A model generated the notes under the pieces. The model saw only the letters and a program-made list of their open reading frames with translations. It had not been told where the DNA came from and searched no databases. A stretch of DNA of 8,588 nt, taken from positions 1 to 8,588 of the forward strand of contig JAJQBM010000046.1 of NCBI GenBank assembly GCA_021203285.1, read 5' to 3'. Position 1 is the first letter of the stretch; every line of letters begins with the position of its first letter. Both the position numbers and the translations under genes were made by a program. Below are positions 6,509-8,588 of this stretch, piece by piece. The DNA is from Clostridiales bacterium (lineage in GTDB: Bacteria > Bacillota > Clostridia > Lachnospirales > Lachnospiraceae).

Positions 6509-7372
6509 ATGAAAACGATCGATCTGCATGTGCATTCCACCGGTTCCGACGGAACATTTACGCCAGCGGAATTGGTTCTGGAAGCGAAAAAAAACGGCCT
6601 GTCCGCCCTTACCCTGACGGATCACGATTCGACCGACGGAATCGATGCGTTTGTCGCAGCGGGGAAGACCTATGGCATAGAGACGGTTCCCGGTATGGAG
6701 CTCTCCACGGAATACGAGGATACGGAGATCCATGTGGTCGGCCTTTTTATCGATCCGAAAACGCCCGCTCTGAAGGAACAGCTTCGCATGTTCCGGGAAA
6801 ATCGTGACAACCGCAATCTGAAAATGATTGATCTGCTTCGCGGACAGGGCTTTGACATCACCGCGGAGGCGCTTTACGCGCGCTATCCGGATTCGGTCGT
6901 GGCAAGACCGCACATGGCCCGCTATCTGACGGATACCCATCAGGTGGAGGACATGAAGACGGTTTTTGACCGCTATATCGGGGACGGATGTATCTGCTAT
7001 GTAGAGCGATATAAAATTTCCCCCATGCAGGCGGTGGAGCTGATTCACGAGGCGGGAGGCATCGCAATTCTCGCGCATCCCTGCCTGTATAAGATTTCTT
7101 CCCGGACATTGTCGGAAATGATTGAACAAATGAAAGCTGTCGGCCTTGACGGTATCGAAGCTCTTTATTCCTGCAATGAGGGAGACGATGAGCGGAAGTA
7201 CCGGGAGATTGCCGGGAAATATGGCCTTCTTTTGTCGGGCGGCTCGGATTTTCACGGGACAAACAAACCGCTGATCCGGCTCGGCATCGGCAAGGGCGAT
7301 CTGGCTGTTCCCTATGATTTTCTTGCGGCGATGAAGAAATACCGGTCTGATCGGGAGACAGGTTCCCGATAA
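6509..7372 (+). CDS. PHP-domain phosphoesterase, RNase AM/YciV (3',5'-nucleotide phosphatase) type
   Basis: This 287-residue protein is a PHP-family metal-dependent phosphoesterase. Metal ligands are visible in order: H7 and H9 (DLHVHS), D14, H39 (TDHD), E64 (GMELS), H75, H135 (RPHMA), H190 (LAHP), and D247/H249 (SDFHG). The overall length and the insertion between the HxxG and RPH segments match the YciV/TrpH group. Characterised members remove phosphate from 3',5'-nucleoside bisphosphates such as pAp and trim short 5'-phosphorylated RNAs. The ATG lies 1 nt after the HAD stop, with AAAGGGGA at 6493-6500 as binding site. A terminator hairpin overlaps its stop codon, so it is the last gene of the unit. 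Family is firm; the specific substrate is inferred. Confidence 0.92.
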   Translation: MKTIDLHVHSTGSDGTFTPAELVLEAKKNGLSALTLTDHDSTDGIDAFVAAGKTYGIETVPGMELSTEYEDTEIHVVGLFIDPKTPALKEQLRMFRENRDNRNLKMIDLLRGQGFDITAEALYARYPDSVVARPHMARYLTDTHQVEDMKTVFDRYIGDGCICYVERYKISPMQAVELIHEAGGIAILAHPCLYKISSRTLSEMIEQMKAVGLDGIEALYSCNEGDDERKYREIAGKYGLLLSGGSDFHGTNKPLIRLGIGKGDLAVPYDFLAAMKKYRSDRETGSR

Positions 7373-7380
7373 TTTTTGTT
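7350..7380 (+). terminator. Intrinsic terminator overlapping the PHP gene stop codon
   Basis: ATCGGGA (7350-7356) pairs perfectly with TCCCGAT (7364-7370), with a G-U pair inside and a 5-nt loop, followed by AA and five T. The first base of the TAA stop (7370-7372) is the last base of the stem. It should end the pheA-like/HAD/PHP transcript and insulate the infC promoter 33 bp downstream. Confidence 0.8.
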
Positions 7381-7441
7381 GAAAAATTTGCTGAAAAAAA
7401 TTAAAAAATAACTTGACGCAGGTGTTTTCCTGTGCCATAAT
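7381..7441 (+). promoter_or_regulatory. Promoter of the infC-rpmI-rplT operon, with A-rich upstream element
   Basis: TTGACG (7413-7418) and CATAAT (7436-7441) are each one base from consensus and separated by exactly 17 bp. The 30 bp upstream are A-tract-rich (7382-7410), like an UP element that raises transcription of ribosomal genes. The start should be near 7448. This is the most consensus-like promoter in the window. Confidence 0.88.
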
Positions 7442-7447
7442 ACATCT

Positions 7448-7605
7448 GTTGCCAAAACAAAGCAGAGTATCCACTCTCACCCCGGCACAATCGCGTGACC
7501 GGCGGTTAATATGGCAAGATATCCTGTCCGCTGTCAGTTTCTACTTGGCAGATATGGATTTTTGTTGATGTGTGGATGGTCTGACTATCCACATTTTTTG
7601 CTTAC
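7448..7605 (+). ncRNA. Structured 5' leader of infC operon, candidate L20 leader
   Basis: This leader of about 160 nt lies between the infC promoter and its ribosome binding site. A long-range helix joins 7449-7455 to 7545-7551 (7 bp, one G-U) and encloses two local hairpins: 7464-7468/7473-7477 with loop ATCC, and 7482-7488/7495-7502 with one bulged A. A terminator hairpin follows at 7571-7599. Position, operon and layout match the known Firmicutes leader in which L20 binding promotes premature termination. I identify the class by context and structure, not by a covariance search. An in-frame ATG at 7511 does not indicate a coding region here. Confidence 0.72.
7571..7599 (+). terminator. Attenuator terminator upstream of infC
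   Basis: Bases 7571-7580 pair with 7584-7593 to give a 10-bp stem (one G-U) with a 3-nt CTG loop, followed directly by six T (7594-7599). It ends 6 bp before the infC ribosome binding site, so it would stop transcription before the operon. A second copy of its 3' arm, TATCCAC at 7468-7474, can pair with GTGGATG (7572-7578) and so form an alternative, antiterminating structure. Confidence 0.85.
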
Positions 7606-7611
7606 GGAGGT
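7606..7611 (+). promoter_or_regulatory. Ribosome binding site that fixes the ATT start of infC
   Basis: GGAGGT is 7 nt before ATT 7619, the ideal distance. The in-frame ATGs upstream (7511, 7568) lack a good site, and the terminator stem lies between them and this position or overlaps it. Confidence 0.85.
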
Positions 7612-7618
7612 AAGAACC

Positions 7619-8140
7619 ATTAGCGAGTTACAGATTAATGAACAGATCAGAGACAGAGAAGTTCGAGTGGTTTCTGCGGATGGTGCTCAACTGGGTATCA
7701 TGTCTGCACGCGACGCGTACAGAATGGCGCAGGAGGCGGAGATGGACCTGGTCAAGATCGCACCGAATGCAAAGCCGCCCGTTGTCAAGATCATCGATTA
7801 CGGAAAGTATCGTTACGAACAGGGACGCCGCGAAAAGGAAGCCCACAAAAAGCAGCGGACTGTAGAGATTAAGGAAGTGCGCCTGTCTCCCAACATCGAT
7901 ACGAATGATCTGAATACCAAAGCAAGCGCTGCCAGAAAGTTTCTTTCCAAGGGAGACCGGGTCAAGGTGACTCTTCATTTCCGCGGGAGAGAGATGGCAC
8001 ATGTGCAGAACAGCAAGCATATCCTCACAGAGTTTGCGGAGGCGGTTGCTGATATTGCCGTTGTGGATAAAGCGCCTAAGATGGAGGGGCGGAGCATGAC
8101 AATGGTGCTCAGCCAGAAGCGTCAGGGTGCAAAATCGTAA
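7619..8140 (+). CDS. infC: Translation initiation factor IF-3, ATT start codon
   Basis: IF-3 binds the 30S subunit, prevents early joining of the 50S subunit and checks the start codon and initiator tRNA. The 173-residue product begins (M)SELQINEQIRD, the usual IF-3 N-terminus. The N domain covers about 1-75, with signature KIIDYGKYRYEQGRR at 57-71, then a basic linker and the C domain with LHFRGREM (119-126). I chose ATT 7619 because GGAGGT is 7 nt upstream and the length then matches the family. The ATG at 7511 would add 36 residues translated from the leader and its terminator stem. AUU starts are known for infC in E. coli and Bacillus stearothermophilus, and in E. coli they let IF-3 repress its own translation. 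First gene of the infC-rpmI-rplT operon. Confidence 0.95.
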   Translation: MSELQINEQIRDREVRVVSADGAQLGIMSARDAYRMAQEAEMDLVKIAPNAKPPVVKIIDYGKYRYEQGRREKEAHKKQRTVEIKEVRLSPNIDTNDLNTKASAARKFLSKGDRVKVTLHFRGREMAHVQNSKHILTEFAEAVADIAVVDKAPKMEGRSMTMVLSQKRQGAKS

Positions 8141-8170
8141 AGTTCAGTATTTATACAGGAGGAAAGAATT

Positions 8171-8368
8171 ATGCCGAAAATGAAAACAAAAAGAGCCGCC
8201 GCGAAGCGTTTCAAAAAGACCGGGACAGGCCAGTTAAAGAGACACAAAGCGTATAAGAGCCATATCTTAACCAAAAAGACGACAAAGCGCAAGAGAAATC
8301 TCCGCAAGGCCGCGATGACGGATGCTTCGAATGTCAAGAACATGAAGAAGATCCTTCCGTACCTGTAA
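8171..8368 (+). CDS. rpmI: 50S ribosomal protein L35
   Basis: This 65-residue, very basic protein is L35 of the large ribosomal subunit. It begins [20 protein letters not shown] and ends NMKKILPYL, both characteristic of the family, and has normal length. AGGAGG at 8157-8162 lies 8 nt before the ATG. It sits 30 bp after infC and 35 bp before rplT, the usual bacterial order. Expression should follow the infC leader attenuator, since no separate promoter or terminator is visible. Confidence 0.97.
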   Translation: MPKMKTKRAAAKRFKKTGTGQLKRHKAYKSHILTKKTTKRKRNLRKAAMTDASNVKNMKKILPYL

Positions 8369-8403
8369 TCATCGTTCATATCAAGTTTTAGGAGGAAAAA
8401 GAG

Positions 8404-8588
8404 ATGGCAAGAATCAAAGGCGGTTATAACGCAAAGAAGAAACATAAAAGAGTATTAAAGATGGCGAAGGGCTACAAAGGCGCCAGATCAAAACAGTATC
8501 GCGTAGCGAAGCAGTCCGTGATGCGCGCACTTACCAGCGCCTACGCAGGACGTAAGCAGCGCAAGAGACAGTTCCGTCAGCTGTGGAT
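8404..8588 (+). CDS. rplT: 50S ribosomal protein L20, N-terminal part (3' end outside window)
   Basis: The first 61 codons of L20 are present; the full protein is usually about 117 residues. MARIKGG, then [14 protein letters not shown] and [12 protein letters not shown], match the basic N-terminal extension and first helices that bind 23S rRNA during early 50S assembly. AGGAGG at 8390-8395 is 8 nt before the ATG. L20 is the known repressor of this operon in Bacillus, acting on the leader RNA, which fits the structured leader at 7448-7605. Third gene of the operon, cut by the window end. Confidence 0.97.
   Translation, partial: MARIKGGYNAKKKHKRVLKMAKGYKGARSKQYRVAKQSVMRALTSAYAGRKQRKRQFRQLW

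Noticed and set aside
6404..7480. Open frame of 358 codons on the - strand opposite the PHP gene
   Set aside because: Antisense shadow of a PHP protein with all metal ligands. It also runs through the terminator and into the infC promoter, and shows no recognisable domain.
7448..7605. T-box or amino-acid riboswitch in the infC leader
   Set aside because: No T-box core (AGGGTGG-type sequence) is present, and the downstream genes are not a T-box class.
7511..7618. N-terminal extension of IF-3 from ATG 7511
   Set aside because: The segment contains the attenuator hairpin, no ribosome binding site fits, and IF-3 homologues begin at the residue encoded by 7619.

Overview
The window looks like chromosome of an anaerobic Firmicute, most likely a Lachnospiraceae-type Clostridium. 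The clues are strong AGGAGG-type ribosome binding sites, moderately GC-rich coding sequence, an infC-rpmI-rplT operon with an attenuated leader, and a chorismate mutase/ACT protein that resembles clostridial PheA. This is inferred from memory of the families, without a database search. No CRISPR array, insertion sequence, tRNA or rRNA was seen.

Region 1 (1-2195, + strand) is the end of a molybdoenzyme operon. It holds the C-terminal part of a DMSO-reductase-superfamily catalytic subunit, a four-cluster ferredoxin-like electron-transfer subunit, and a TorD-type chaperone that would help load the molybdenum cofactor. The substrate cannot be read from the sequence, and no membrane anchor subunit lies between these genes.

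Region 2 (2134-4569, - strand) points towards region 1 and supplies the same cofactor. A MoeA-MobB fusion (Mo insertion joined to the GTP-binding adaptor) is followed by MobA (molybdopterin guanylyltransferase). The mobA end overlaps the torD end by 62 bp on opposite strands. Together, regions 1 and 2 form a compact unit of enzyme, chaperone and bis-MGD maturation.

Region 3 (about 4623-7380, + strand) begins at a good extended -10 promoter with a perfect 7-bp-arm palindrome across its -35 and spacer. It carries three tightly spaced genes. The first is a PheA-like protein whose chorismate mutase site looks intact but whose prephenate dehydratase domain is cut down and has lost its signature motifs. 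The second is a Cof-type HAD phosphatase. The third is a PHP-family phosphoesterase of the RNase AM/YciV type. A terminator hairpin overlaps the last gene's stop codon.

Region 4 (about 7381-8588, + strand) is the translation operon infC-rpmI-rplT. It has a strong promoter, a structured leader of about 160 nt ending in an intrinsic terminator, an ATT start codon for infC, then L35, and L20 cut by the window end. The leader contains a second copy of the terminator's 3' arm, which gives a ready antiterminator pairing. This fits L20-controlled attenuation known from other Firmicutes.

The most notable observations are the degraded PheA-like protein, the infC leader with its ATT start, the MoeA-MobB fusion beside a molybdoenzyme operon, and the palindrome over the promoter at 4623-4660. 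I did not find a clearly undescribed multi-gene system.
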